64,000 nt of DNA, from NCBI GenBank assembly GCA_003342895.1, contig PTFA01000340.1, positions 698,979-762,978 on the forward strand, given 5' to 3'. The first letter of the stretch is position 1. Each line of letters starts with the position of its first letter. Source of the stretch: Casuarius casuarius (Eukaryota; Chordata; Aves; Casuariiformes; Casuariidae). The notes beneath the pieces were generated by a model that saw only the letters and a list, made by a program, of their open reading frames with translations, did not search any database and was not told the origin of the DNA. This document shows positions 36,801 through 48,808 of the stretch, one piece after another. Made by a program: the position numbers and the translations under genes.

Positions 36801-37117
36801 ATACTGGGGAAACCCCTTCCCATGCCAGAAGACCGTTCTGCCCAAAGAGAAAAGGGGGAAATTAAACTACTGTGCATGTCTGGAGCAGCCAAACCCACAT
36901 GAAACATTAGATATGGGCCAAATGATTTGAGCCAGCAGTCAGTGCTGCACAGTGGTGCACAAGGAAAAAAAAAATCTCACCTGGGTTACATGCACAAACA
37001 GGCAAGTTAGTTGCCCTTACCTTGGACACCATTGCTTTCAGGGTAGACAGGATAAGCATTAATGCAGCAAGCCTCCAATAGTACTGCCAAGGTGACTACC
37101 AACATCTGGGAATGCAT
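33815..37117 (-). CDS. UTS2B-like: Urotensin II-related peptide (URP) precursor, complete 4-exon gene
   Basis: Exons in transcript order: 37021-37117, 34607-34647, 34226-34331, 33815-33846 (minus). They join in phase to 276 nt = 91 aa + stop. Residues 1-21 form a signal peptide (MHSQMLVVTLAVLLEACC..), followed by a spacer, then ..QQPNKR, then the last ten residues ACFWKYCVTK and TGA. Lys-Arg directly before the peptide is a prohormone-convertase site; the CFWKYC ring closed by two cysteines defines the urotensin II family, which signals through the GPCR UTS2R. ACFWKYCV is the mammalian URP sequence; the extra Thr-Lys end is like zebrafish URP1 (..VTN). The mature peptide is alone in a 32-nt last exon with its alanine codon split across the intron. 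A TATA-like box lies ~60 bases upstream. Family assignment is firm; whether it is URP1 or URP needs synteny or a tree. It is not the UII gene of birds, whose peptide has a different N-terminal extension. Confidence 0.93.
34226..34331 (-). CDS. UTS2B-like: URP exon 3: propeptide and dibasic cleavage site
   Basis: 106 nt, acceptor CAG at 34332-34334, donor GTGAGT at 34220-34225. Starts VEDLKAVLQKTVAVSELQNQ and ends QQPNKR plus one base. An amphipathic helix-like stretch precedes a Gln/Asn/Pro-rich spacer. Confidence 0.9.
34607..34647 (-). CDS. UTS2B-like: URP exon 2: propeptide spacer
   Basis: 41 nt, acceptor TTTTTTTCAG just above 34647, donor GTGAGT at 34601-34606. Encodes NKNTLQEDVPDHL. Called from splice sites and from the only phase that links exons 1 and 3. 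Confidence 0.82.
37021..37117 (-). CDS. UTS2B-like: URP exon 1: signal peptide
   Basis: 97 nt, ATG at 37115-37117, donor GTAAGG at 37015-37020. The frame is open further upstream to an ATG at 37196-37198, but MHSQ.. is preferred: it puts the hydrophobic core at the N-terminus, has A at -3, and lies just downstream of a TATA-like element. Confidence 0.85.
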
Positions 37118-37176
37118 CCTCTCTCCTCCAAACGGTGACCCAGGAGCCTGTAAGTGATGGAGTGTGAAGAGGCTCT

Positions 37177-37184
37177 CTTTTATG
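37177..37184 (-). promoter_or_regulatory. TATA-like box of the urotensin-related gene
   Basis: CATAAAAG on the minus strand, 60 bases upstream of the chosen ATG; initiation would be expected about 30 bases downstream, giving a 5' leader of only about 30-35 bases. Motif and spacing only. Confidence 0.45.
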
Positions 37185-37198
37185 TCCTCCAGCCTCAT

Positions 37199-39799
37199 TC
37201 AACTCTGAAATCAATATGCTATTATCAGGTGTGTTGTCTTGTCTTCTGGGTTGGCTATTCATCGTAATGACAAGAGACAATTGGCACTGCTCTCTCCCCA
37301 GTTTGATCTTCACTCGATCATGCTTGACAAGGAGCTTTGAAAAATGCTTGTCTGGGATTTCAAAGAACGCCACTGTTTACCATGGCATTGCTGTGCTGGG
37401 GGAGGAATGACGAAGGAAGGCTGTACAGGCTGACCATACCCCTGGTAGGGTCTGGCCAAGGCTGAACAGGGATCAGAAGATGGGGGACAACATTTGGACA
37501 AAGCATACAGAGACACACTTCCTTTTCACGTGACATTGCTCCCCACAAGGGTCACCATATATCTTCCACCATTCTCCCTTCTGATGGCAGAACCAGGGCA
37601 GTGACGAAACCATCCCCACAAGGGCATCTCGAGCTGATGTGCACCAGGTGCCCCATTCTCTAATGACAGGATCAGGTAAAGTATAATGCCCCTCCTCAGC
37701 AGACAGCAGCAGCTGGAGCTTCCTTGCTAAGATAGTATTTGGCCTTGCTGGTGTTGAGAGGAGCCTGTCTCCTTCTCTCATAAGCTGTCAGTAAAATTCC
37801 CCCTTCCAGAGGAGGACAAAGCCCACACAGTGTCTGAGTTCTGGCCGTCCCAGTCCATCCCTTTAGGCTGGGAATGTCCAGGCCAGTAAGTCACTGCACA
37901 TTGAAGGTACTCTTGCTGGGTTTCACAAAAACATGCACATTGTGCAATTCAGGGCCAGTGCTGGAGTCAGGACATATTCAGCTTAGAGTTAAATACATTA
38001 TTTTTCCCTCTTGAGAAAATGCAGCTGGTGATGGGAGGACTTGCAGCCTATGTCCCAGTGCCACACCTCTTAGAGACAGGGCCTGAAAGATGCTTTTCCT
38101 GAGACAATAATACAGACATGGTCTACACTTCTTAAAAGCTGTAGGTGCAGAGACAGACCCTCATTCATTCACTATAGGGACCTGAAGAGGATGCATTGGC
38201 AGGGACTTGAATTTTTTTTTGCATTCCGATTTCTCCAGTTCCCATTTGATTCTCTATTTTACTGACAAACTTCACTTTCAAACTACCATAATATCAGCAT
38301 ACTCTAATTGTAAGTAATTTATTTAAATTACTTTGCCTAAGAGTCTTAATTTAAAGAAATCCGGCTGAAACTGGTCACCTTAGTGACCTCAGATAGGCCA
38401 TCTTTGCTGTGACAGCATCTCTCACCCTCACTCATAGTGTCACACTTCTTGAGAATAGTAAGGAAGAATTTGACAGACACAAGAAGAAGTTTAAGCTCCC
38501 AGCAGCTACAAATCAACCTTCAGTCTTACTCATGGAGGAGAGGAGAGAGAAAGCTTCATCTGGTGCCCTTTCCTACCCCCACAAATGCTGGGGTTCAGGC
38601 AGGCTGGACAGTGCCTGCTTCAGCAGTGCCATGAGGAAAGTCCCTTTGAAATCTTGGTGGGAGATCCACATTTCTCCATCTCTTGTGTCCTTTGCTTTCA
38701 TGGGGAAGGACACTGCTGAACCTTTGCTGAGGAAGACTGTACAGGATGCTTGAGGGCCCAAACAGCTATTTTGTTGCTGACAATGACTCTGCTGACCATG
38801 AAAAGCCAACAGTGTCTGCAGTCCCAGGTACAGACTCTCGTTTTTCATGAAGCAGCTTGAAGGCACATTAATAACAGCCACTACTTCTGTCTGCACATCT
38901 CTGTATGTCAGGCACAGATCAGAGTTTTAGATGGATGGGGCAAAACAGTCATTCATCCTGACTGAGTACACAAGTAAGCTGGGATCTTTCTCCTGACAAA
39001 ATCCATATCTAGGCTGTTTTTCATCTGTTCCCATTCCCTGAATGTCAGGTTTCATGCAGTACGATGAAAAAGCCGTGAAGCAGGTCCATCAGTTCTGCTG
39101 TCAGGACGTGGCAAAGGGACATAGGCAGAAAGTATGAACCAGAAAAGGTCGTCATAGAGAGAAGGCAGCAGAATCCAGACTGGGATGTTAGCTCGGTGCA
39201 ACAGGGACCACGTTTGTCATCGCAGAAGAATCTCAGCCCAGAAGGCTTTTGGGGGACCATAGCCTTTCTTTGCAGGCCTGTTACACTCCATTTTACACCA
39301 GTTAGGCTGTGCCTGAACCTACATGACCCAAGCAGACCTTTCTGGAGGCTCTGCTCAGGTTAGGATTCCCAAAGGGGATGCAGACTGAGACTGATGGCAC
39401 TGGCAGGAGTGCAGGGAGCCCAGGACAGCACTTGACACATGTGGCAAATCAAGAGGACAGGACAGCACTGTGTGCTGGAGGTTCATCACTGCTATGTCAG
39501 GGAAGCACCAGGTAGGTTGCAGCAGAGGCATCGCATTGTGCCTCAGTTTCCTCAGCTGATGTCAGGGCTACCCTTTTATTTTTATGCAGGGTTGCAGAGA
39601 GGCTTTCTTGGCTTTGCCTTGATACAGCAGGGAGAAGACACTAATTGTATGGCTTGTGTGGGAGAGCCAAGGCACTACCAGGGCCTTGCCCACAATCTGA
39701 GCTATCATCTTGACTGTATTAAGGATAAATACAAACATTATTGTTTTTATAAACAGTGAGGCAATATGAGTTACTGAAAATTAGCTCCTGAAACACTTT
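37199..39799. other. Intergenic, no gene recognised
   Basis: Upstream flank of the urotensin-related gene up to the start of the large CR1 copy. AT-rich around 38200-38350. No exon with good splice sites and no repeat family recognised. Confidence 0.6.
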
Positions 39800-42260
39800 T
39801 CAGTGATGGACTTTGCTAACTGGTGTTAGGGACATCAGTAACTGGCAGGATGGTACACATGATAGATGATTACTTTCCAGCCTACTGGAGGGAGGATAGC
39901 TGGGCCTCACAGCTGGGCACAAACAGCCCAGGAGGTTCCTGCAGAGCATTGGTGATTACTTTTTGACACACATGATGGAGGAGCCAACGAGGAGAGGTGT
40001 GCTGCTGGACCTTGTACTAACAAAGAAGGACTGGCTGCAGATGTGAAGGTTGGGGGGCAACCTTGGCTGCAGTGACCACGAGATGGTGGAGTTCCAGATC
40101 CTGCGAGGAGGAAGCAGGACAATAAGTAGGATTGCAACCCTGGACTTCAGGAGAGCAAAATTTGGCCTCTTCAGGGACCTGCTTGGAGGAATCCCATGGC
40201 TTAGGGCCCTAGAAGGAAGTGGGGTCCAAGAGAGGTGGTTAATATTCGAGTATCACTTCCTCCAAGCTCAAGATCGGTGCATCCCTATTAGTAAGAAGTC
40301 AAGCAAAGGAGGCAGGAGACCTGCATGGATGAGCAAGGAGGTCCTGGCAGAACCCAAACAGAAGAAGGAGGTATACAGAATATGGAAAAGGGGACAAGCC
40401 ACTTGGGAGGAATATAGAAACATTGTCAGAATATGCAGGGATGCAACAAGGAAGGCTAAGGCCCATTTGGAATTAAATCTGGCAAGGGATGTCAAGGACA
40501 ACAAGAAGGGCTTCAAATACATCAGTAGCAAAAGGAAGACTAGGAAAAATGTGGGCCCACTGCTGAATGGGGTGGGTGCCCTGGTGACAGAGGATACAGA
40601 GAAGGCAGAGTTACTGAATGCCTTCTTTGCTTCAGTCTTTACTGCTAAGGGCAGCCCTTGGGAATCCCAGACCCTGGAGATGAGAGGAAAGTCTGGAGAA
40701 AGGAAGACTTTCCCTTGGGGGAGGAGGATCGGGTTAGAGATCATTTAGGCAAACTTGACATCCACAAATCCATGGGCCCCAATGGGATGCACCTATGAGT
40801 GCTGAGGGAGCTGGCAGATGTTACTAGTAGGCCACTCTCCATCATCTTTGAAAGGTCATGGAGAACAGCAGAGGTGCCTGAGGAGTGGAAGAAAGCCAGT
40901 GTCACTCCATCTTCAAAAAGGGCAAGAAGGAGGACCCAGGAAACTACAGGCCAGTCAGCCTCTATCCCTGGAAAGATGATGGAACAGCTCATCCTGAGTG
41001 TCATCTCTAAGCATGTGGAGGAAAAGAAGGTCATCAGGGATAGTCAGCATGGATTCACCAAGGGGAAATCATGCTTAACCAATCCGATAATCTTCTATGA
41101 TGGAATGACTGGCTGGGTAAATGAGGGGAGAGCAGAGGATGTTGTCTACCTTGACTTCAGCAAGGCTTTCGACACTGTCTCCCATAACATCCTCATAGGT
41201 AAGCTCAGGAAGTGTGGGTCAGATGAGTGGACACTGAGATGGACTGAGAACTGGCTGAATGGCAGAGCTCAGAGGGTTGTGATCAGAGGTGCAGTCTAGT
41301 TGGACGCCTGTAGCTAGCGGTGTCCCCCAGGGGTCACTACTGGGTCTCGTTCAACTTATTCCTCAATGACCCGGATGAAGGGACAGAGTGCACCCTCAGC
41401 AAATTTGCTGATGATACAAAACTGGGAGGAGTGGCTGATGCACCAGAAGACTGTGCTGCCATTCAGAGACACCTGGACAGGCTGGAGAGTTGGGCGGAGA
41501 GGAACCTCAGGCAAGTGCAGGGTCCTGCACCTAGGGAAGAATAACCCCCTGCACTACTACAGGTTGGGGGTTGACCTGCTGGAAAGCAGCTCTGCAGAGA
41601 AGGACCTGGGAGACCTGGTGGACAACAAGTTGACCATGAGCCAGCAATGTGCCCTTGTGGCCAAGAAGGCCAATGGTATCCGGGGTGCATTAGGAAGAGT
41701 GTTGTCAGCAGGTCAAGGGAAGTGATCCTCCCCCTCTACTCAGCCCTGGTGAGGCAACATCTGGAGCACTGTGTCCAGTTCTGGGCTCTCCAGTACAAGG
41801 GAGACATAACACTACTGGAGAGAGTACAGCGGAGGGCTACAAAGATGATTAGGGGACTAGAGCATCTCTCCTATGAGAAAATGCTGAGAGAGCTGGGCTG
41901 GTTTAGCCTGGGGAGGAGAAGACTGAGAGGGGATCTTATCAATGTCTACAAATATCTTAAGGGAGGGGGTCAAGAGGATGGGGCCAGACTCTTCTCAGTG
42001 GTGCCCAGAGACAGGACAAGAGGTAACAGTCACAAACTGAAACACAGGAAATTCCATCTGAGTATAAGGAAAAACTTCTTTCCTGTGAGGGTGACAGAGC
42101 ACTGGAACAGGTTGCCCAGGTAGGTTGTGGAGTCTCCTTCTCTGGAGATATTCAAAACCCGCCCAGACGCGATCCTGTACAACTCCCTGCTTGAGCAGGA
42201 CTAGATGATCTCCAGAGGTCCCTTCTGACCTCAACCATTCTGTGATTCTCTGTGATTTTG
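39800..42260 (+). mobile_element. CR1 non-LTR retrotransposon, 5'-truncated, ~2.4 kb
   Basis: Contains the C-terminal part of the ORF2 endonuclease (the CSDHEMVEF block near 40070), the reverse transcriptase (GFTKGKSCLTN.., [27 protein letters not shown] near 41403) and the 3' tail ending in an ATTCTGTGATTCTCTGTGATT repeat at ~42235. ORF2 is broken: a stop ends the first frame at 40748 and coding resumes in other frames at 40799, 41366 and 41647, so it is a dead copy. The 5' limit is approximate. The best-preserved and longest CR1 in the window. Confidence 0.93.
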
Positions 42261-45200
42261 TAATCTTCCAGATTGGAAATACATGTGGAAAAGAGACAGG
42301 GACTTTGGTGCACAGGCACCTTGGCAGCCATCCTGAACCTTGGTGGTGCCATTGACAGAATTGATGTAGATGCAATTGAATGGATATACATACAATTGAA
42401 TGAGATGCCCCAAATGCATGGGTACATCAGCAGAAATAGCTGGAAAGCCACCACATCCCACCATCTGAACTAAGGAAGAGCTGAGGGATATTTTTTTGGA
42501 GCTGCTTTTCCCCAATACAATCTCTTCTGCCTCTCACCATCTTACCCAACCTCTTGGAGGCAGGTAGTTGGTGTGAGCACAGAGAGCACCACCGTCCTAT
42601 AGGCTGCAGGAGGCAGTCACACTCCAGTCCTAGCAATAAAAGCCAACAGCTTGGTTCTCTGGTGTCTGCCCAGCAGGCACAGACATTTCTGTCTTCCTCA
42701 AACAGCTGGCTGTGAACCAACAGCTTTGCTTGTAGGATCAGCAGCCTGGAAAGGAGGCAGCTGTAAGGGATGGAGATATGAGGTTAGTGTTTTTATCATC
42801 TTGGTTGACTAGCAGACTCTGGGAAGTCCTGGAGAATCCCAGGCCGGGCTAATATTGTCAAGAAGCATGGGTGTTTAAAGGCTTACAAATGTTTCACCAC
42901 CATGATGCAGCATTTCTGATCTGCAGGATCATTTGGCTGAAGGAGCATGGAGACCACTTGTCTAAGGGCAGACCTGCTAGTCCAGAAAGGCGAGGAGCTG
43001 TACATGAGCCATGTGTGGAAATGACCTCTGTGAACTAACGTGTGTATTCTGTGGGACTGCATGCACCCAGACTCAGAGGGCAGCTCTGTCTGTGCTGTGT
43101 ATTGCTAGGGGCATGAGCTGTCTCAGTGGGCTGAGAGCTACAAAACAGTGTCCCCAAAACAGCGCAAGGAGAGTTTGGAGGCCATTGAGCCAAGCCAGCC
43201 AGTTCTGCGTCTATTCCTTATCCAGAAATCCTCTGGTACTGCAGAAGATGCACTCCTGTATTAGGAACTAAGGAGTACCAGGCCATATTTCATAGATCCT
43301 GCTGGGTAGAGCAGAGGTGAGCTGGGCAGTTCCTTTGATTCAAAGCAGGGAAATTCATCCAGTAGAGCAATGGGACTTGGTGGCAGAATTGGGCAACTCC
43401 TAGTTCTGTCACTTCTGTCACTTCTGTTAGCTTCAGCAGAGCTGACCTGAACCATCCATGGCACGTGCTGAAGGCACAGACACTTGTCACAAGTCCCCAA
43501 ACCAGGGCACTTCTGAACCAACACATGTAGCAGAAATAGGTCAGCTCTGCAACAAACCCAACCCCAAGGCCCTCCAGCACATACCTCCCAGCCCAAGCAC
43601 CCGCACCAAAGGTGACCTGGGCTTCTTCATCATTCATGGGCTCTCAGCACTTGGATCCAGGCCTACTGAGTTACAGGAAAGCTCTTGCCTTGTTAGAAAT
43701 CACCCAGTTCTTAACCACTCAGTCCAGCCCAAGCGTCCCATGTGTCCCCCTAACTCCTTAACCCTGGCAGCCCTCTCTCCACAGGTGCTCCAAACATATT
43801 TTCCACAGCTTTCTGCTGCTCTCCAGCTTCTGGGGACCCCACAGTCCCCTTCCACCTCCTGGTAGGCATCCTAGCCAAGACAAGCTCCTAGTACCCTCAG
43901 TCTCCTGACCTGGTGGCCTAGTGTAGGAGCAAACCCACAGACTGCAGGGAGAGATGCAGCAAGAACCAACGGCCTGAATCACATTGCAGCTCAGACTCAA
44001 AGGACCAGGAAGCCTTTCTGGCCTGAATTATCAGGTCCAGCAGGACAGCTCTGACACTGCTGGTCCATGCCAAGCCAGTGACGCGTTTGGGGGCACAGAG
44101 CCATCATGAAAGCATCCCAACCCTGCACAAGGACGACTGGATGAGAGGGCCTTATTGAGCAAGAATTGTAACCCACAGTTACAGGTCTCTGTAAAAAACA
44201 ATGTTATTAATGCTGGTCCCTCTCCTTCACTCTTGTACCTGCTCCACAGGCTGGTGGCACCCTGCATCCAGGGGTGCATGCTGCATTTTCCCACCACAGG
44301 CCCCACATTGCCACACCTGGACCCTTCTCTGTGTCCCTCTTCCTCCAGCTGGCAGGGCACAGAACTGGCCAGTGCATGCTACAGCTGGAGCACACACTCC
44401 TGCTTTCATGTCCCTTTCTGCACTTGGCATAGCAGGGGCACTTCAGGCACCCACTGGGCCTGTCCAGTTGTTATGCTGCAAGCACCCATCGAAGTCCTCC
44501 CAGTCCCACAAGTATAGCCTGCAGGGAGGGATGGCGGGGTTGCAGTGCTGTGGAAAATGCCTTTGCTGGCACAGCCCTGTTGCCATCCTCCACTGTGCAA
44601 GAGCCCCACCAGCCCCCTGCAAATTCCCTGTGCCAGGCTTAGCCTGGCCGATGCCTGGGGAGCTCTGAGCACAAGAATGGGGAGGGTAAGTCTGCAGGGG
44701 ATCTGCTGCCCATATAGTCCTGCCAAGGTGCAAAGACCCCAGAGATTTTGGGGGTATTTATCTGGGCCAAGCACCCATCCAAGGCCAGAGCTTGCTGCAG
44801 GGAGATGGGGCATGCACGCAGCACAGCCAAAATGGTGGATAGGCCACACAGGCAGCACTAAGGAGGTGCAGCAGGCATTGACCACAGCATACCTGCTGAG
44901 CAAGGAGCCTGGTGGGAGAACACATACAGGGGTTCATCCCCTCCAGCCTGTCCAAGGAAACCTTGCCAGATACACGAGCGCATGCAGGACAACACTTGGA
45001 GATGGCTGCAAGGCCAGGGAGCCAGTCTCCTGCAAACCCTGGCAGATCACAAGCTACCCCCAGAGCACCAGCACTGCCGTGGCAGTTGAAATGATGGGCA
45101 GGATGGAGAGTGGGCAGGCACCAACTTGCCTGCAAGGCAGAGTGGGCACGGGTTCACAGCAGGTCCAGGAGGTGGGCTTCAGCCTGAGACACAGGTCTCT

Positions 45201-47439
45201 GCATCTGTGCCTCCCCCTACGCCTTTTCAAAGGCGAGCAGGCCTCTTATTTTGGTTCTGGCAGCCTGATTATTAGGGCTTAATTTTGCCCCGTCATTTCA
45301 GGAGCTGCCTTCTCCCTCATGTTTGTTAGGTGCTGTGTTTCCTATCTGTCTTTGCAAAAGCCCCACTGGCCCCCGCATAGAAATTTTCCCCTCTCCAATA
45401 CTTTTATAGTTTAGTTTGGAACAGGCCGGCAACTCAGCTCTCTGAGAATTAGTAATAAAAAATACCCTCTTGAATAGTCCTAAAACTGCTATTTCTAAGA
45501 AAGAGCTGTTTTCAGCTGCATTCCCCTCATTGCTTTGATCTGGTGCCGTCGGAAGTTTAAAACACAGACAGCACAAAGAGCAGTTGGGAACAAACCTATT
45601 GATTACAATGAGTCAGAGATTTCACAAGCCTCCGTGGTGAATACCTTCAGGCACGGCGCTGCGGCTGTAGGCCCATGGGCAGCATGAACACTGCAGTGGT
45701 TGACCACCATGATGATGCACTCTGCAGGGCTGAGATGGAGGCTCAGCCTAGACCAAGCCCCCAGCTCCTGAAGCCCCAGGACACAGGGGGCTCTTAGGAC
45801 CCCTGTCCAGCTGTTCCCAGACCTTCTGCAGACAGGCAACTTATGTCTGACCAACACGAGCTGTTCTACAAGGGCTTGTCCTACCTCCCCAGGCTAGGAG
45901 CACTGCTGTGGGGATGAGGTGGCTGCACACGGCAGCACAGCCTTCCTGTGAAAGGCAAGACTGCAGGCCTGCAGCACGAGGCTGGAGCCAGGCTCACATG
46001 AAAGCGTGACCCTGCGGGAGCAAGGGAGGAAAAACACACAGCTATGAGACACACAAACAGGCAGTCGCCTCCTCCTGCTACATAGGCTTGGCTGGGACTG
46101 GGAAACTGCCCCTGCACACCGCTCTATCACATAGTACAACCTCATCCTGCTAAAATGTTTCACACCTGGAAAAATGGTGGTCAAAGCAGGAAATAAGCCA
46201 GACACACTTCACATCCTCCGACCCCAACCTGCACATAGTGGGAACAGGTCAGCAGCGGCTCTCTATCCAGGCATGCTGGGCATTCAGCGTCTGGTCAAAC
46301 ACAGGACCTTCTCACTGTGGCGCTACAAAGCTCTGCAAGTTACTCACACCTCTGATAGTGGCTCCAGCAGAGATGGAGGGTGCAAAAACTCTTCTCACTT
46401 CAACTCGGAAAATTCGGTTCTAAAATGCCATATTGAAATGTCATGATCATTTTGTCTTTTTCCACTGTTACTAATTATGTACCATAGAGAACAGGGACTA
46501 TTCAAATTTAAATCACCCTCTGGGTTGGGGTGATGCCCCACTGCTGAAGAGTAGCTCACCTGAGTCACCCATGGTGATCCTGTGCCAGAAGTTCAGAACA
46601 GAATCTTTTCTTCTTCTTCTTTTCTCTTCTCTTTGACATGACTGTTATAAAAAAGCTGGCTGCACCCCAGAACAATATCAGCCTCCCCGTCAGGCTCTGG
46701 GCAGGTTGGGGACCCTTCAGACATCACTTCCTGAGGGACAGCAGCAACTGTCCCCACACAGCTGAGGGCTGTGGTGCAAAGCACACATGATCATCTGGAC
46801 AGCCTATGAGTTGCTTCTTTTTCAACTACTCTCCATTCCCCAGTGAAGATAAACCAGTAACAGTAGTAGCTATCAAATCAGACAAGGCAGTCATGGGAGC
46901 CAATTTCACCCCACCATGCCAGGCCAGCACCTCCCAGGGTACAGCCCGGATCTTGGCCGGTGTTGCACCAGCCAGACTGGCACAATGCACGCTCTTTGCT
47001 TGGCGGGGAGGACTTGAAGCTCAGACTGCAGACCCCTTCTGTTCCCAGTGCCCGCAAGCATGTGGGAACCCTGCCACGTGGCTCTCTAACTGCACAACTG
47101 AGGAGGAGGCTTTGACAAATGCTTTGCTTGAATGGCTCCTTGAAAACACCCTGCCACCATAAAATGACATTCAGGAGCAGTGGCGGGACTGGAGACCCCA
47201 TTGGCACTGCTGGGGATGAGGTGGTCAGTCAAACAGGGTGCACACACCTAGGGTTTTGACTGTGACCTGGAGACACATCACAGACTGTGAAGCACAGAGG
47301 GAATGGTGCCCGCACACAACACACAACAATGAATTATGGAAGAGAGCGAGCCCTTGGCATATAATCTCTGTTAAGTCCCAAGCAAAGGCCCCAACCTCCT
47401 CGTCTCACCAGCCAAATACTCCCTGACAATTAAGGGCAG

Positions 47440-47605
47440 TCCAGGGTTGCAGCAGGATGCTTAGAGAAGTGTAGTCTCCATCCTTGGAGGTTTCCAAGTC
47501 CAGACTGGAAAAGGCCTGATGTCACAGGTGACCCTGCTTTGAGAGGAGGATGGATTAGAGCCCTCCCAAGGTCCCTTCCAACTTGAATTTTCCTATGATC
47601 TGCTG
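47440..47605 (+). mobile_element. CR1 3'-end fragment
   Basis: Shows the tail order of the other copies: 'tagtctccatccttggaggt', 'cctgatgtcacaggtgaccc', 'ggattagagccctcccaagg' and 'tcccttccaact'. About 160 bases, diverged. Confidence 0.7.
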
Positions 47606-48730
47606 TATGAGGACACAGAGCAGCTTTTACTAAAATCACTGGCTGCAGCCAGCATCCTGGAGGTAAGGATGTTTCTGCACAACCACACCACTGCGCTGTC
47701 TCAGACCTGAACTCAAAGTACAAAGCCAGCACCTGCTGAATACCACCAGTGAGAAGAGAACCTGGCATTACCCATCTCCCAAGTGAATGGTGCACAGATG
47801 TGCATTCCCTGGTGCAGATGTAATGTGGTTTCTAGGGCTCATCCCAGGTTGCAGTTGTGATTTTGGTCAGCTGCAAATATTTGTGTCACTCAGACTGTTT
47901 TGTGGGCACATGCATGGCCAAAGCAAAGCCAGTCAGAGTCAAGAGCACATCTCGGGGAGGTCCGGCACCTCTGCAAGAGCTCAGCACTCCATTATAAGGT
48001 ATAAAGAAAATAGCTTATGAGATCAGACCAAAGGGATCAAAGGGTTAGTCTAGAAAAGAGACTGAACAAAGATGCAGAGGAGTATTGAAAGGGAATAAGC
48101 TATTCTCTGGGGACAGGACAAGGAACCACAAAAAGAAAAGTGCAATGAGTCACTGGGGAAACATTTAATGGGGAAAACTCTGACCACCTGTGGGGAAAGA
48201 GCACGTCAGGTTCTCCATTCCTGAAGGTCTCAAAGCAGATGTGGGAAATGCATCTCAGGAATGCTTCAGGGAGAGAATGTCCTGGACGGGAGCTACACTC
48301 AACAAGTTCCCAGGGTTGCTGCTCCCATCTGCTGCGGTGCTGCAATTCATCCACCAGCAGGATGGCATGACCACAGGGCCACAGAGTTCAGCAAAAGCAG
48401 GCACATGATTTTGGCTGTGCAAGTTTTTGCAGAGCAGTCACAACTGTAGGTCAAACACCTCAAAACCTTCAAGTTAAAAAAAAAATCATTGGGATGAAAG
48501 GAGGGGAAGTAGGGGTGGAACATTTTGCTCAGGCATCTACAGATTGCAATGCTTCAGCTCCTGTTTGTCTCAAACTGCCAGCTCCTCTGAAGCCTAACTG
48601 CCTAACTTTAGTAAGGGGGGAATTCTGGCCCAGCTTTTTGGTTTGGTTTTTAAACATCTGAAAATGAAAAAGTCCATTTCATGTGATCCGAAACAATGAT
48701 ATATATTTGTGCCCAAAATTTCATTTTATC

Positions 48731-48808
48731 AAAAAAAAAAAAAAAAAAAAGAAACAACAAAAAAAAAAAAAAAAAAAACACCCAAAAAAAAAAAAAAAAA
48801 AAAAAAAC
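48731..48808. repeat. A-rich low-complexity tract
   Basis: Three runs of 20 or more A broken only by GAAACAACA and CACCC. It gives spurious poly-Phe frames on the minus strand. No target-site duplication or SINE body seen upstream, so its origin is unclear; run lengths may also be inexact assembly. Confidence 0.9.

Noticed and set aside
37115..37198. Upstream in-frame ATG at 37196-37198 as the start of the urotensin-related precursor
   Set aside because: It would place 27 mostly polar residues before the signal peptide and lies upstream of the TATA-like box.
33000..39800. A somatostatin-family gene next to the urotensin-related gene, as expected from SST-UTS2 linkage
   Set aside because: Looked for an FWKT-type core with cysteines on both strands and found none; linkage in this family is usually megabases apart anyway.
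40050..42123. Host gene encoding reverse transcriptase-like protein
   Set aside because: Stops, frame changes and the typical tail show it is a dead CR1 retrotransposon.
44545..45282. 245-codon open frame on the plus strand
   Set aside because: Translation shows no domain or repeat and competes with long frames on the other strand; treated as chance.
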